A stretch of DNA of 64,000 nt from Spirabiliibacterium pneumoniae (GCF_014884995.1 NZ_JABMII010000010.1:21011-85010), one strand, 5' to 3'; numbered from the stretch's first letter, positions 32,893-43,392 are shown. Numbers and translations: made by a program. Notes: generated by a model not told the origin, from the sequence alone.

Positions 32893-33696
32893 ATGTCTGA
32901 ATTATTGATTGCCGCGATTTTAGGGATTGTGGAGGGCTTGACCGAGTTTTTGCCAGTTTCTTCCACAGGGCACATGATTATTGCGGGCTATTTTTTGAAT
33001 TTCACGGGTGACAAAGCGGCAACTTTTGAGGTGATTATCCAACTCGGCTCAATTTTGGCCGTGGTGGTAGTGTTTTGGCGCAAAATGTTTGGCCTGATTG
33101 GCATTCACTTTGGCAAACCGCCTGCACCTGATCACGCGCAGCTGCGCCTAACCCACATTATTTTGGGTATGATTCCAGCTGTAGTGTTAGGGCTGGCGTT
33201 TCACCACACGATCAAATCGTGGTTTAACATTCAAAATGTGATTTTTTCGCTGATTGCTGGCGGTATTTTGCTCATTATTGCAGAAAAACTGCGCTCACAG
33301 GTGCAAGCGCACACTGTGGATCAAATTTCGTACAAACAGGCTTTTGCTATTGGATTATTTCAATGCCTTGCGCTCTCACCAGGGTTTTCTCGCTCAGGGG
33401 CGACCATTTCGGGCGGTTTATTGATGGGCGTAGGGAGACAAGCGGCTGCGGAATATTCTTTTATTTTAGCCGTGCCTATGATGATGGGCGCCACCGTATT
33501 AGATTTATACAAAAGCCTCAATTTTCTCACCAGCGCTGATATTCCGATGTTTGCGGTGGGCTTTGTGGTGGCGTTTGCAGTGGCGATGTTGGCGATTAAA
33601 GTCTTTCTCAATTTGATCACTCACATCACCTTCATTCCTTTTGCAATTTATCGCTTTATTGTGGCTATTGCGCTCTATTTCGTTTTTTTGCACTAG
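32893..33696 (+). CDS. uppP: Undecaprenyl-diphosphatase UppP (BacA)
   Basis: A 267-residue polytopic membrane phosphatase that recycles undecaprenyl diphosphate to the carrier lipid. Both family motifs are seen: [17 protein letters not shown] near residue 13 and the SRSG loop in [15 protein letters not shown] near 160. The ATG at 32893 with GGGAG is preferred over a GTG two codons earlier. The carrier lipid it recovers is also used by the ECA genes in this window. Confidence 0.95.
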   Translation: MSELLIAAILGIVEGLTEFLPVSSTGHMIIAGYFLNFTGDKAATFEVIIQLGSILAVVVVFWRKMFGLIGIHFGKPPAPDHAQLRLTHIILGMIPAVVLGLAFHHTIKSWFNIQNVIFSLIAGGILLIIAEKLRSQVQAHTVDQISYKQAFAIGLFQCLALSPGFSRSGATISGGLLMGVGRQAAAEYSFILAVPMMMGATVLDLYKSLNFLTSADIPMFAVGFVVAFAVAMLAIKVFLNLITHITFIPFAIYRFIVAIALYFVFLH

Positions 33697-33708
33697 TTAA
33701 ATGCTAAA

Positions 33709-33731
33709 AAAGTGCGGTTAAACCGCACTTT
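33709..33731. terminator. Uptake-signal hairpin between uppP and sixA
   Basis: AAAGTGCGGTT and AACCGCACTTT form an 11-base inverted repeat with one central base, placed between the two convergent genes. The A/T flanks allow it to act as a terminator in both directions. Confidence 0.7.
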
Positions 33732-33738
33732 GTATTGA

Positions 33739-34206
33739 TTAAATATTCACGCGATTACTGCAAATAAACTCACCTGTGTCGCCATCCCACTCAATTTCGG
33801 CGATGGTTGCGGTGCTAAAGCCCACTTGCTGCGGGCAGCCGCAAAGTGCGGTTACCAAGTCTTCCACAAAAGGCAAATGAGAAACAATTAGTACATTTTT
33901 TATACCATTATCAAGTAAGGTGTGCAAATAATCTAATACCAGTGAAGCGTTACCATAAGGGGTGAGGGCATCCCAAGTTTCGATTTCATTTGGCAGGGCC
34001 GTTTGCGTTTGATGAGCGAGCTTATCATAGGTTTGCATGGCGCGATAATAGGGGCTAACCAGCACTTTATCGATATGATTGGCCGCCTCACTTAGCCACA
34101 GACCTTGCTCAACGGCTTGCTTTTGCCCATAAGGTGTAAGGTTACGCTGCGAGTCTGAGGCCGCCATAATTTCCGCTTCGCCGTGGCGCATGATAAAAAT
34201 TCGCAT
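33739..34206 (-). CDS. sixA: Phosphohistidine phosphatase SixA
   Basis: A 155-residue histidine phosphatase. The catalytic RHG is in IMRHGEAE at the start, then SPYYRAMQTY near residue 52 and the second His in VSHLPFVEDL near 107. SixA removes phosphate from histidine phosphotransfer domains. It stands alone and is convergent with uppP. Confidence 0.92.
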   Translation of the reverse strand: MRIFIMRHGEAEIMAASDSQRNLTPYGQKQAVEQGLWLSEAANHIDKVLVSPYYRAMQTYDKLAHQTQTALPNEIETWDALTPYGNASLVLDYLHTLLDNGIKNVLIVSHLPFVEDLVTALCGCPQQVGFSTATIAEIEWDGDTGEFICSNRVNI

Positions 34207-34337
34207 AGTAGCCTCCTTGGTTTTGCATCAGAATTTTTACTATGATCGCACATATTCATGTCCTTTTGGGAACAATCGCACGTTGTGTAGGCATAAATTT
34301 CTCAGATTGTGATCTCGATCTAATTTTAAAATCAGCG

Positions 34338-34343
34338 TATAAT
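34338..34343 (+). promoter_or_regulatory. Probable -10 box of pykA
   Basis: A perfect TATAAT lies about 77 bases before the pykA start. No good -35 is 17 bases upstream; a TGTGA half-site of the CRP type (34308-34312) lies about 30 bases upstream, which hints at control by an activator. Confidence 0.45.
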
Positions 34344-34419
34344 GGCGAGAATTTTAAAATATTCGCGTGCTTAGGCACCGGTGTCATTTATCAAATTAAC
34401 CATTTTTAGGGGTATAAGG

Positions 34420-35859
34420 ATGTCGAGAAGACTAAGAAGAACAAAAATTGTTTGCACTATGGGCCCGGCAACTGACCGTGATAATAATCTTGAGAAGATT
34501 ATTGCGGCAGGGGCGAATGTAGTGCGAATGAACTTTTCCCACGGCACACCTGAAGATCATATTCAACGCGCAGAGCAAGTGCGTGCGGTGGCAAAAAAAT
34601 TAGGCAAACAAGTCGCGATTTTGGGCGATTTGCAAGGACCAAAAATCCGTGTATCGACGTTTAAAGATGGTAAAATTTTCTTAAATATTGGGGATAAATT
34701 TACCCTTGATGCGGATTTGCCAAAAGGTGAAGGCAATCAAAGTGCGGTTGGTTTGGATTATAAAGAATTACCAAAAGACGTGGTGCCAGGCGATATCTTA
34801 TTGCTCGACGACGGTCGCGTGCAATTGAAAGTGCTCAGCACAGAAGGCAATAAAGTTTTCACCGAAGTGACTGTTGGCGGCCCGCTGTCTAACAATAAAG
34901 GCATCAACAAACTCGGCGGTGGCCTCTCTGCTGACGCGTTAACCCCAAAAGACAAAGCGGACATTATCACCGCAGCGAAAATCGGCGTGGATTATTTGGC
35001 GGTGTCTTTCCCGCGTAACGGTGCTGATTTGCACTATGCACGTCAATTGGCGAAAGAGGCAGGTTTGAATGCCAAAATCGTGGCAAAAGTGGAACGTGCA
35101 GAAGCTGTTGCCACCGTTGAGGCCATGGATGACATTATTTTAGCCTCTGATGTCATTATGGTGGCGCGTGGGGATTTGGGGGTTGAAATTGGTGACCCAG
35201 AGTTGGTTGGGGTGCAGAAAAAATTGATCCGTCGCTCTCGCCGTTTAAACCGCGTGGTGATCACCGCAACACAAATGATGGAATCGATGATCAGCAACCC
35301 AATGCCAACCCGTGCGGAAGTGATGGATGTGGCTAATGCTGTGCTTGACGGTACCGACGCTGTGATGCTTTCAGCAGAAACCGCGGCTGGGCAATACCCA
35401 TCTGAGACCGTTGCAGCGATGGCGAAAGTGTGCTTAGGGGCTGAAAAAATGCCGAGCATCAATGTTTCTCGCCACCGCATGGATATGACGTTTAATAGCA
35501 TTGAAGAATCTGTTGCAATGTCGGCAATGTATGCTGCGAACCACCTTGACGGTGTGCGCGCACTGATTGCGATGACAAGCTCTGGTCGCACCGCACTTTT
35601 GATGTCACGTATTAGCTCCGGCTTGCCAATTTTTGCGCTTTCACGCAATCAAGAGGCACTCAACCTATGTAGCCTTTATCGTGGCGTTACCCCCGTTTTC
35701 TGTGAAGAAATCAGTCGTACCGTAGAAGGCGCCAAAAGTGCGATTGCCTTATTGAAAGACAAAGGCTATTTGGTGACAGGTGACTTAGTGCTGCTCACTC
35801 AAGGTGACGAACTGGCTGCAGGCAACACCAATACTTGTCGTACTTTAGTGGTAGAATAA
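34420..35859 (+). CDS. pykA: Pyruvate kinase II
   Basis: A 479-residue glycolytic enzyme making pyruvate and ATP from phosphoenolpyruvate. It starts [20 protein letters not shown] at an ATG with AGG upstream; a GTG 13 codons earlier is unlikely. [20 protein letters not shown] and the active-site signature [11 protein letters not shown] are present. Length and N-terminus match E. coli PykA (480) rather than PykF. It is followed by a strong terminator. Confidence 0.97.
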   Translation: MSRRLRRTKIVCTMGPATDRDNNLEKIIAAGANVVRMNFSHGTPEDHIQRAEQVRAVAKKLGKQVAILGDLQGPKIRVSTFKDGKIFLNIGDKFTLDADLPKGEGNQSAVGLDYKELPKDVVPGDILLLDDGRVQLKVLSTEGNKVFTEVTVGGPLSNNKGINKLGGGLSADALTPKDKADIITAAKIGVDYLAVSFPRNGADLHYARQLAKEAGLNAKIVAKVERAEAVATVEAMDDIILASDVIMVARGDLGVEIGDPELVGVQKKLIRRSRRLNRVVITATQMMESMISNPMPTRAEVMDVANAVLDGTDAVMLSAETAAGQYPSETVAAMAKVCLGAEKMPSINVSRHRMDMTFNSIEESVAMSAMYAANHLDGVRALIAMTSSGRTALLMSRISSGLPIFALSRNQEALNLCSLYRGVTPVFCEEISRTVEGAKSAIALLKDKGYLVTGDLVLLTQGDELAAGNTNTCRTLVVE

Positions 35860-35885
35860 GCCGATGGCTGTAACATACTAAATAG

Positions 35886-35915
35886 AAAAGCTATCACGCA
35901 GGTGATAGCTTTTTT
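35886..35915 (+). terminator. pykA terminator
   Basis: AAGCTATCAC and GTGATAGCTT form a ten-base stem with a four-base loop followed by TTTTT. Confidence 0.9.
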
Positions 35916-35936
35916 GTCTGTGCTTTTGTTAAAAGA

Positions 35937-35961
35937 AAACCCTACGCATGGCGTAGGGTTT
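35937..35961. terminator. fadL terminator
   Basis: AAACCCTACGC and GCGTAGGGTTT form an 11-base stem with a three-base loop, 28 bases past the fadL stop on the minus strand, with T-rich flanks on both strands. Confidence 0.8.
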
Positions 35962-35988
35962 TTGGGTATTTGCACCGCACTTTGGTAA

Positions 35989-37368
35989 TTAAAAACGGTA
36001 GTTCAAAGCAAGGCCAAAGAGATCGGCGGTGGATTTTGAACTAAAAGTTGCTTTTGAACCTGTTTGATGATCGGTTTCAACAAACGTGTTGTCTTTGGCA
36101 ATCAAGTGCGCATAGCCTGCATCTAAGCTCAAGTTTGGCGTAAAGCGATAGGTTGCACCCAGTGCGATCCAAGTGCGGTCGGCATCTGGAATGGAGATGG
36201 AGTAATAACCCTCTTGCATTGGGCTTTGGTCGTAGGCCAAACCGCCACGTAGCGTTAGTTTTGGATCAATATCATAGCTCACGCCGACGGCAAAACGGCT
36301 AGCATTTTTAAAGTTTTCAGGTTTTTTGAATAGTTGTGAGCCATTTTCACCTGTAGCGTACAGCTCTTTAAAGTGGCTCCATTGGGTGTATTTATAGCTA
36401 TAACTTAACGCCAATTTTTCGGTGAGTTTATGCCAGCCTGAAAGCTCCCAATAAGCAGGTAAATTTAGTGTTAATTGGCCTGGAATAACCGTACCATTGG
36501 TGCCAACAGGAACAGGTAAATCGCTTGAGAAGTCACCGTTAAAATCAATATCCACTGGTGAGTGATAGGCAAGGCCTAAGCGGTTATTTTCATTAAATTC
36601 GTAGGTCACACCTAAGTTATACCCAAATCCCCATTCTTTGCCTTTTAAGCGCGCAGCGACCACGCCTTTGTTTAATGGTGATATTTGGCGCTGCAATTTC
36701 GCTGCATTTTGTGCTGCTTCACCAATTGCACCGAGGTGGCGTTCAATTAACGCATCGGCGTATACAGCATTAAATCCTGCCCCTAAGCTCCAGTGGCGAT
36801 CAATACGAAATGCTGTGCTAAGATTGAAGTTCACAGCAGTTAGGTCAGTTTTTCCTGCAAAAAAACCAGCGGAGTATTGATCATCAAATTCAGTTGCCAG
36901 CCCATAGTTAACATTAATACCGCCCCCGAACATTACATTAGGATTGACGGGATGTACATAGTAAAGATTTGGAATAACCGCACTTTTGGCAATATCGCTG
37001 TGATCGGCATTGTTGTTGTAAAGGGTATAATCGGCAGGTAGTCCTTTATAGCCTTTTGGTAATTTCTGCGGAATAACCTGACCATTGCGTGGGTCTTTGA
37101 TTTGATCCACTTGACCTGTCAGGTTCACATCAGGGCGTACATAAATGCCACCGAGGGAGAATTCAGGGCGTTGGAATTGGGTCATTAGCGCAGGGTTGGT
37201 GGCCAGTGCAGAGGCATTATCTGCCACCGCAGCATCACCTGCATAGGCGCGACCCAGACCAGAGGTGGAGATTTCACTGAGCTGGAAAGCAGCTGCTAAT
37301 GCACTGGAGGTGGAAACCGTCAACGTGGCGCCTAATATAGCTTGGGTCAATTTAGTTAATTTAAGCAT
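35989..37368 (-). CDS. fadL: FadL/OmpP1-family outer-membrane protein
   Basis: A 459-residue beta-barrel protein related to E. coli FadL and H. influenzae OmpP1 (P1), which bring long-chain fatty acids and hydrophobic compounds across the outer membrane. The signal peptide is about 24 residues (MLKLTKLTQAILGATLTVST..ALA) with mature start AAFQLSEISTSGLGRAYAGD, the N-terminal hatch. The C-terminus ends in Phe (LNYRF). The ATG at 37368 has AGGA. It lies beside yfcZ, as in E. coli. Confidence 0.93.
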   Translation of the reverse strand: MLKLTKLTQAILGATLTVSTSSALAAAFQLSEISTSGLGRAYAGDAAVADNASALATNPALMTQFQRPEFSLGGIYVRPDVNLTGQVDQIKDPRNGQVIPQKLPKGYKGLPADYTLYNNNADHSDIAKSAVIPNLYYVHPVNPNVMFGGGINVNYGLATEFDDQYSAGFFAGKTDLTAVNFNLSTAFRIDRHWSLGAGFNAVYADALIERHLGAIGEAAQNAAKLQRQISPLNKGVVAARLKGKEWGFGYNLGVTYEFNENNRLGLAYHSPVDIDFNGDFSSDLPVPVGTNGTVIPGQLTLNLPAYWELSGWHKLTEKLALSYSYKYTQWSHFKELYATGENGSQLFKKPENFKNASRFAVGVSYDIDPKLTLRGGLAYDQSPMQEGYYSISIPDADRTWIALGATYRFTPNLSLDAGYAHLIAKDNTFVETDHQTGSKATFSSKSTADLFGLALNYRF

Positions 37369-37608
37369 AATTTGTCCTAAATGCGTTAAGTTGGACGACA
37401 ATGTCGCCGATTTGAAGTAAAAGTGCGGTTGATTGTAAACAAGCGATCAGTTAAGGGCAAGCCTTTTTACTGATTTTTGTTTATAAATGTGATATTAACT
37501 CCAGTTTACTAATAAAAGTCTCCTATTTAAATAACAAAATTGGCAGATTTTGGCTTGAAGTGTGTTAAAATAGAACACAATTTTATTTAACTGATGAAAG
37601 GAAAGACC

Positions 37609-37899
37609 ATGAGCAAGAAAGGATGTAAAGCCGAAGAGAGTAAAGTGTGTTGTTGCGTGGATGTGGGTACGATCATCGACAACGAAGACTGTTCAGTGCA
37701 TTTTGAGCAAGTGTATGCCGAAAAAGCGCAAGCAGAAGAAGCCTTGGCATATTTGACCCAAAAAGCACACGATGCCGAAAGTGAACCCGCTAAAATCAGC
37801 AGCGAAATCACCGATGTTGACGGTGGCGCACAGCTAAAAGCAACCTTTGAGTTTAGCTGTCAAGCAGAGTGCATGATTTTCCAACTTTCCACCCGATAA
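37609..37899 (+). CDS. yfcZ: YfcZ/YiiS family protein (DUF406)
   Basis: A 96-residue protein clearly of the YfcZ/DUF406 family: CCCVDVGTIIDNEDCSVHFE near residue 14, a helical middle, SEPAKI, and the typical end CQAECMIFQLSTR. The ATG at 37609 follows AAAGGAAAGACC. Function unknown; small, cytoplasmic. It is divergent from fadL, a pairing also present in E. coli. Confidence 0.93.
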   Translation: MSKKGCKAEESKVCCCVDVGTIIDNEDCSVHFEQVYAEKAQAEEALAYLTQKAHDAESEPAKISSEITDVDGGAQLKATFEFSCQAECMIFQLSTR

Positions 37900-37903
37900 A
37901 CGA

Positions 37904-37934
37904 AAAAGTGCGGTCAGCGATAGACCGCACTTTT
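37904..37934. terminator. Uptake-signal hairpin between yfcZ and sapF
   Basis: AAAAGTGCGGTC and GACCGCACTTTT form a 12-base stem with a seven-base loop between the two convergent genes; suited to end both transcripts. Confidence 0.8.
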
Positions 37935-37947
37935 CTCTTCATTGCGC

Positions 37948-38772
37948 TTAGTGATCAAAAGGCGCATTCCACGCGCTGTCGTCTAATCCATGCCCGAAGT
38001 GGCTTTCAATCAATCGCCGTGTCACAGGTGTGGCGGGTTCGCGTAGCACGTCCCGTGTGGCGCCATATTCCACCATTTGACCTGCTTGCATCACCAACAT
38101 TGTATCGGCAATGTGTTTGATGATGCCTATATGTTGCCCAAGGTAAATATAGGAAATGCCGAGTTTTTGTTGTAATTCCAGCAACAAATTGACCAGCTGA
38201 GTTTTAACCGAGGTGTCCATTGAGGCCAATGCGCTATCGAGAATGAGGATTTCAGGCTCCAAAATCACCGCCCGCGCCAGCGCGACCCGTTGCTTTTGGC
38301 TTTGCGAAAGGGTGTGAATGGGTGCCAGTGTATGGTCAGGATACAGCCCCACCAATGAGAGGGTTTGATAAATTTTGCGGTTGCGTTGTTCTTCATCCCA
38401 ATTGGTGGTCAGTCGCAGTGGCGTTTCTAGCACTTGGCCGATATTTAAGTGCGGTATCAGCGTGGTGTCAGGATCTTGCGATACCATGCGAATGTGACGA
38501 CAGCGTGTTTGGTAATCACCAAATAATAGCTCCCGCCCTTTAAAGTAAATGCTGCCCGAATCAGGCGCCACCACGCCACCTATCATCTTCGCTAAAGTGG
38601 ATTTGCCCGAGCCACTTTCACCCACAATAGCCAGTGTTTGGCTTTTTTCTAAGATAAATGAAATATCGGTGACGGCTGAAAAATACCCTGTGCGCCAAAA
38701 GGTGCTATTGTCTCGATAGGCTTTGTTGAGGTCTTCCACCAGCAGTAATGGAGGCGTTTTACTTTTTTCCAC
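37948..38772 (-). CDS. sapF: Sap transporter ATPase SapF
   Basis: A 274-residue ABC ATPase of the SapABCDF importer, linked to resistance to antimicrobial peptides and to peptide/heme uptake. Walker [10 protein letters not shown] is normal. The signature is LSQSQKQR in place of LSGGQ, and Walker B reads LILDSALASMD, so the usual catalytic Glu after Asp is a Ser (E. coli SapF has ADEALASLD). The switch His in GQHIGII is kept. Last gene of the operon, 3 bases after sapD. Confidence 0.92.
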   Translation of the reverse strand: MEKSKTPPLLLVEDLNKAYRDNSTFWRTGYFSAVTDISFILEKSQTLAIVGESGSGKSTLAKMIGGVVAPDSGSIYFKGRELLFGDYQTRCRHIRMVSQDPDTTLIPHLNIGQVLETPLRLTTNWDEEQRNRKIYQTLSLVGLYPDHTLAPIHTLSQSQKQRVALARAVILEPEILILDSALASMDTSVKTQLVNLLLELQQKLGISYIYLGQHIGIIKHIADTMLVMQAGQMVEYGATRDVLREPATPVTRRLIESHFGHGLDDSAWNAPFDH

Positions 38773-38775
38773 GGT

Positions 38776-39834
38776 TTACTCCTGCGCAATAGGTTTTTCG
38801 GTATTAATGGTCAATGGCGTAAATTGCATAGGGACATAGTGACCGTGCTCACGAAGGTTGAGTGGAAAATGGCAAGCAAATGCATGCTGCTTGATTCTCC
38901 GCATAGGTGGCTTGTGAATACAGCATTTTTGCGCATATGAGCAGCGTGGCCCAAGTCGACAGCCGATTGGTAAATTACTTAGCAGTGGGATAGCTCCGCG
39001 CAGTGTGTTCAAGCGACTTTTTAGTGGTAATGGTTGGCTGAAATCAGGGATAGAGCTAAGCAGTGCCACCGTATACGGGTGGTGTGGGTGTTGTAGAATC
39101 GCTTCTTGATTGCCACTTTCCACGGTTTGCCCACAATATAAAATGGTGAATTGGTTACACCATTGGCCCACGCTTTTGAGATCATTACTGGTTAGCAAAA
39201 TCGAGGTTTTCAAGTTTTGGTTCATACTAGATAATAGCTTGAATACTTGCAGTTGTGCAGTGGCTTCAAGGGAATAAGTTGGTTCATCTGCAACAAGTAG
39301 GCGCGGTTGATTGACCACGGCCATAGTGATCATGACCTTTTGTGCTTCTCCTTCCGTGATTTCAAACGGATAGCTGCGCATAATATCTTGATGATCTTTA
39401 ATGCCAATGCGGTGCAACAATTCCACCACACGTCGGCGTTTCCAGCCAAACCATTTCCACCAGCGGCCTTTATAGCTAAATGCAGGGATGGCAGCAATGA
39501 GCTGCTTGCCCACTTTTTTGCTTGGATCAAGGCAGGAAAGCGGGTCTTGAAAAATCATCGATACTTCCTTGCCGATAAGTTTTCGTCGCTTAGCCGCGGG
39601 CATTTTTAACAGCTCCACATCGTTAAAGCGAAAGCGATCGGCGCTGATTTTCCAGCTGGGTTTAGCGCTGTTGCAAATAATTTTAGCGATCAAACTTTTG
39701 CCTGAACCAGACTCACCAATGAGCCCACAAATATCTCCTTCATTAACTGTGAGGCTGACATTATCTATCAATTTGACATAGCCGTTTTGAGTTTTCACTT
39801 CAACGGTGAGATTACGAATATCTAAAAGTGCCAT
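38776..39834 (-). CDS. sapD: Sap transporter ATPase SapD
   Basis: A 352-residue ABC ATPase of the oligopeptide group. The ATG at 39834 has GAGG upstream. Walker A is GESGSGKSL, the signature the degenerate ITEGEAQKV also seen in E. coli SapD, and Walker B LLVADEP. The H-loop reads TSNDLKS, so the His is Asn. The C-terminal domain has the cysteines CRLGPRC..CC..C (about residues 300-330) typical of the oligo-HPY tail, which can bind an iron-sulfur cluster. Pairs with SapF. Confidence 0.92.
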   Translation of the reverse strand: MALLDIRNLTVEVKTQNGYVKLIDNVSLTVNEGDICGLIGESGSGKSLIAKIICNSAKPSWKISADRFRFNDVELLKMPAAKRRKLIGKEVSMIFQDPLSCLDPSKKVGKQLIAAIPAFSYKGRWWKWFGWKRRRVVELLHRIGIKDHQDIMRSYPFEITEGEAQKVMITMAVVNQPRLLVADEPTYSLEATAQLQVFKLLSSMNQNLKTSILLTSNDLKSVGQWCNQFTILYCGQTVESGNQEAILQHPHHPYTVALLSSIPDFSQPLPLKSRLNTLRGAIPLLSNLPIGCRLGPRCSYAQKCCIHKPPMRRIKQHAFACHFPLNLREHGHYVPMQFTPLTINTEKPIAQE

Positions 39835-39846
39835 AATGCGCCTCAA

Positions 39847-40740
39847 TCAGCGAGTGTGGTAATATTTTTCTACTGTTTTCGCTAGTGTGTCGGAAAACAG
39901 TAAAATCATAAAAATAATCAAAGTTAAAATCACGCCAGGGATAATCACAAGCCACGGCGCGAGATAAATCAAATCGATATATTCTCGGATCATGGTGCCC
40001 CACTCTGGCAGCGGTGGTTGAGCTCCTAAGGAGATGAAACTCAGCGCGCTGATGTCTAAAATGGCAAAAATAAACACACGGCTGCCTAAGCGGATAAACT
40101 GCGGGATCAAATTTGGCAGCACAATATGCTTGAGTAAATCGCCTTGTGACGCGCCGTCTAAACGCAACATATTGATGTAATCCTTATGAAATTCACGAAG
40201 GAGCATTTGATAAACTTGATGGATAAAATAGGGCAGTGAAGCGAGCAAAATCGCTAAAATGGCATTCAGCAAGCTTGGTTGCATGAGAGTGGCGATCACG
40301 ATAGCTAAGAGCAAAATCGGAATGGAGAGAAAAGCATCCAAAAAATGCCCTAAAATGCCCACACTCAGCCCTTTGCCACTGCCTGACAATACGCCCAGAG
40401 TGCCACCGATAAGCAGGGTTAATAAGGTGACTAACAGCCCGCCGCCAAAAGTGTAGCGTAGACCGTGGATAATGCGGCTAAAGAGATCGCGCCCGAGATC
40501 GTCTGTGCCAAAAAAATAAGCTAATCTGCCGCTGTGCGACCATGCAGGTGGCAGCAATTCTTGCCCGAGAAATTGCGAGCCTTGCGCGTAAGGGGCAAGC
40601 CAAGGCGCAAAAATTAGTGCAATCAGTAAGAGCACTAAAATATAGCCACAAAAAAGACCCGATTGGCGCTGTTTAAACAACCGCCAAATGTCGCGCAGTG
40701 GCGTGGTGTGTCGAAATTCGGCGGGATTTTTATCGGACAT
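39847..40740 (-). CDS. sapC: Sap transporter permease SapC
   Basis: A 297-residue inner-membrane permease with about six membrane segments and the BPD loop near LRLDGASQGDLLKHIVLPNL (residue 200). The start MSDKNPAEFRHTTPLRDIWR is chosen by family fit; it overlaps the sapB end by 11 bases. Confidence 0.93.
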   Translation of the reverse strand: MSDKNPAEFRHTTPLRDIWRLFKQRQSGLFCGYILVLLLIALIFAPWLAPYAQGSQFLGQELLPPAWSHSGRLAYFFGTDDLGRDLFSRIIHGLRYTFGGGLLVTLLTLLIGGTLGVLSGSGKGLSVGILGHFLDAFLSIPILLLAIVIATLMQPSLLNAILAILLASLPYFIHQVYQMLLREFHKDYINMLRLDGASQGDLLKHIVLPNLIPQFIRLGSRVFIFAILDISALSFISLGAQPPLPEWGTMIREYIDLIYLAPWLVIIPGVILTLIIFMILLFSDTLAKTVEKYYHTR

Positions 40741-41698
40741 ACCACCCCTTGCGATTAAATGGATCGAGTAAAAACATAATGAGCTCACCTACTGTATTAA
40801 TAAGCAAAATAAATAAACCGATGATTATCACACCAGCAGAGATCGCATTGTAGTCTTGTTGCTCAACGGCATTAATCAGCCATTGTCCAATGCCAGGCCA
40901 GCTGAAGATGGTTTCAATCAGCATGCACATCGCCAGCAGCATCGTAAAAGTGCGGGTAAGCTGTGGGATCATCGGTGCAAGTGTATTGCGCAGCAAAATA
41001 CGATAGGCAATTTTAAAGCGCGACCAGCCACGAATTTCCGCAAATTTAACGTAATTTTCCCGTAGAATTTGCTCGGCGCGGTATTGGGTGCTTTGAATGA
41101 TTTCCATCATGGGGGCAATCATTAATACCAACACGGGCAGCAGCAAATGTTGGAAGACATTTTGAATCATTTTGATGCGGTGTGGGCTTTCCACAAACCA
41201 CACATCAATGGCGGCAAAGCCGGTAATGCTGTCGATGTCGTACAGCGGATAATACTGCCCAATGGCGGAAATTTCCCATTGACGGCTGGCGGCAACATAC
41301 AACACAATCGGCGCAATCCAAAAAATCGGCAGCGCAATCCCAAAGGACGCACCAAAACGGATAACCCGACCGCACAGCTGATTGCGATAAAAAGCGCCAA
41401 TAAAACCAATTGGCAGCCCAATGAGCAGTGCGAGCAACAACGCGAGTAAACACAGCTCAATAGTTGCAGGCAAAACCGCACGAATTTGTTCCAATAACGG
41501 CTGGCCGTCGATATAACTGATACCAAAATCGCCGTGTAGCAAGCGCATGACATAATGATAAAAGCCACTGAAAAAGTGCGGTTGAGCCAGCACGCTGTTG
41601 AGCGGGTCGCGCAGCAGAATATGAAAGCTGATAAAAGAGAGAATCAGCAGTGTGATAAGGGTTAAAATGGCGCGTCGCAAAAGATAATAAAACATCAC
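40730..41698 (-). CDS. sapB: Sap transporter permease SapB
   Basis: A 322-residue inner-membrane permease with an N-terminal segment, about five further membrane segments and the BPD loop KFAEIRGWSRFKIAYRILLR near residue 215. It forms the membrane channel with SapC. It overlaps sapA by 4 bases and sapC by 11. Confidence 0.93.
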   Translation of the reverse strand: MMFYYLLRRAILTLITLLILSFISFHILLRDPLNSVLAQPHFFSGFYHYVMRLLHGDFGISYIDGQPLLEQIRAVLPATIELCLLALLLALLIGLPIGFIGAFYRNQLCGRVIRFGASFGIALPIFWIAPIVLYVAASRQWEISAIGQYYPLYDIDSITGFAAIDVWFVESPHRIKMIQNVFQHLLLPVLVLMIAPMMEIIQSTQYRAEQILRENYVKFAEIRGWSRFKIAYRILLRNTLAPMIPQLTRTFTMLLAMCMLIETIFSWPGIGQWLINAVEQQDYNAISAGVIIIGLFILLINTVGELIMFLLDPFNRKGWYVR

Positions 41699-43392
41699 TT
41701 GCCCTTTTCTGTTATGCTTAGCTCAGAAAATTGAATGCTACCCAATGGCTGCATACGCATGCCGTCTAAGCGTTTGTTATAGATCATAATGCGTTCAGCA
41801 TTGGCAATCGGAATCAGGGGCAGCTCGTGCATGGCCAAGCGTTGCGCCAGCTCATAATTGCGCGCGCGCGACTCCAACGCTGGGCTTTTGAGGGCATCGC
41901 TTAGCAGGGTATCAAAAGTGCGGTTGCAATAGTGGCTTAAATTATTGCTATGTGAAGTATTGTCGCAGCCCAAAATGGGTTTCATAAAGCCGTTTGGATC
42001 AAGGCTGCCAGTGAGCCATCCGCCTAAAATAATGTCGTAGTTGGCCTCGCCGCGTTCCGAGAGATGCTCAAATTCACTGTGCTGAATATACCGCATAACC
42101 ACATTAACGCCTGCTTGTTGCAAGTCATGGCGGATAATTTCCGCCATTTTAATCGGGCTTGGGTTATAGACGCGATTGTCGGTCAGCACCCAAAAATTCA
42201 AATGCAAAGCCTTATCGGAAAGTGCGGTTTTGGCGGCCTTTGGGTTGTAGTCATCTGCAAATTGTGACAGCCCAAATTGCGCCGCCCATGAACTTTGTGG
42301 GATCAAGGTGTTAGCTACCTGTGCGTTGTTGAAGAAAATCCGTTCAACAATGCGTTTGCGATTTATCGCTTGGGCAATGGCGCGGCGTGTGGTGATATTT
42401 TTGACCGCACTTTGCTTTAAATTAAATGCCAAAAACGCCAAATTCATGCCGTCGATGCGGGCTGCGTTAAAGCGGCGACTGCGTAGTAAGTTATTGATTT
42501 GACTCGGTTCAGGATACGCCATAATGTCACACTCATTGTTGAGCATTTTTTCCAGCCGCCCTGAATGGCTGGTGGACAGATCGATGACAATATTGTCGAT
42601 TTTAGCGCGCGCCCCCCAGAAGTTGTCGTTGCGTTTTAAGCGAACATATTGATTACGAAAATATGCCTCCACTTGGTAAGCCCCCGTGCCGACAGGTAGG
42701 GTGTCGAGTTGCACAATGTTATCGTCGGTGCTTAATTGTTGCGCATATTCTTGAGATAAAATCACCGCATATTGGCTGGCCAAATGTTCCAAAATCGAGC
42801 CGTCGGGTGCAAAAAGCTCAATTTTAACGAGATAAGGGTTTACGGCGGTTACGCTTTTGATCTTTTTATCAAAATCGATGCTGTCAAAATAAGGGTAGCG
42901 GTTTTCTTTGGCGTAGTCATAATAAATGCGATATTGCGGATTATCGCTGGTTTCATGTGCGGTTTTGGCAATATTAGGGAAACCTTGCAAGCGCCCGAGC
43001 ACACGATTGAGGGAAAAAACCACGTCATCAGCGTTAAGCTCACGAGTGGGCGTGAACCACGGTGTTTGATGAAATTTCACGCCTTTGCGCAGCTCAATGA
43101 GCAACGTTTTACGATCGCCTGAGAGCCTGTAATGCTGGGCTAAGGCGCCAATGACATCTTTTCGCTGATTATTTTTTATCTCAAATAACTTGTTATATAT
43201 CTGTTCCGCCACCACATTCATAGATGTACCCACGTCAACCGTTTGAGGATTGAACGAAAATCCCGTAGAGTGGGTGCAATAGATCAAACCATTTTGGCCA
43301 ATGCTGTGCGGCACGCGCGGTGCACTTTGTGCGGTGAATGCAAGGCTTGAGAGTAATAACAGTGATATGAAAAATGTGTTTATACAACGCAT
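41695..43392 (-). CDS. sapA: Sap periplasmic binding protein SapA
   Basis: A 565-residue solute-binding protein of family 5. The signal peptide covers about 25 residues (MRCINTFFISLLLLSSLAFT..SA). Then the typical GLIYCTHSTGFSFNPQTVDV and the ADDVVFSLNRVL motif. It binds host antimicrobial peptides or heme in the periplasm and delivers them to SapBC. The start is chosen by the signal peptide; no good ribosome site is visible, so low translation or a longer form is possible. Confidence 0.93.
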   Translation of the reverse strand: MRCINTFFISLLLLSSLAFTAQSAPRVPHSIGQNGLIYCTHSTGFSFNPQTVDVGTSMNVVAEQIYNKLFEIKNNQRKDVIGALAQHYRLSGDRKTLLIELRKGVKFHQTPWFTPTRELNADDVVFSLNRVLGRLQGFPNIAKTAHETSDNPQYRIYYDYAKENRYPYFDSIDFDKKIKSVTAVNPYLVKIELFAPDGSILEHLASQYAVILSQEYAQQLSTDDNIVQLDTLPVGTGAYQVEAYFRNQYVRLKRNDNFWGARAKIDNIVIDLSTSHSGRLEKMLNNECDIMAYPEPSQINNLLRSRRFNAARIDGMNLAFLAFNLKQSAVKNITTRRAIAQAINRKRIVERIFFNNAQVANTLIPQSSWAAQFGLSQFADDYNPKAAKTALSDKALHLNFWVLTDNRVYNPSPIKMAEIIRHDLQQAGVNVVMRYIQHSEFEHLSERGEANYDIILGGWLTGSLDPNGFMKPILGCDNTSHSNNLSHYCNRTFDTLLSDALKSPALESRARNYELAQRLAMHELPLIPIANAERIMIYNKRLDGMRMQPLGSIQFSELSITEKGK

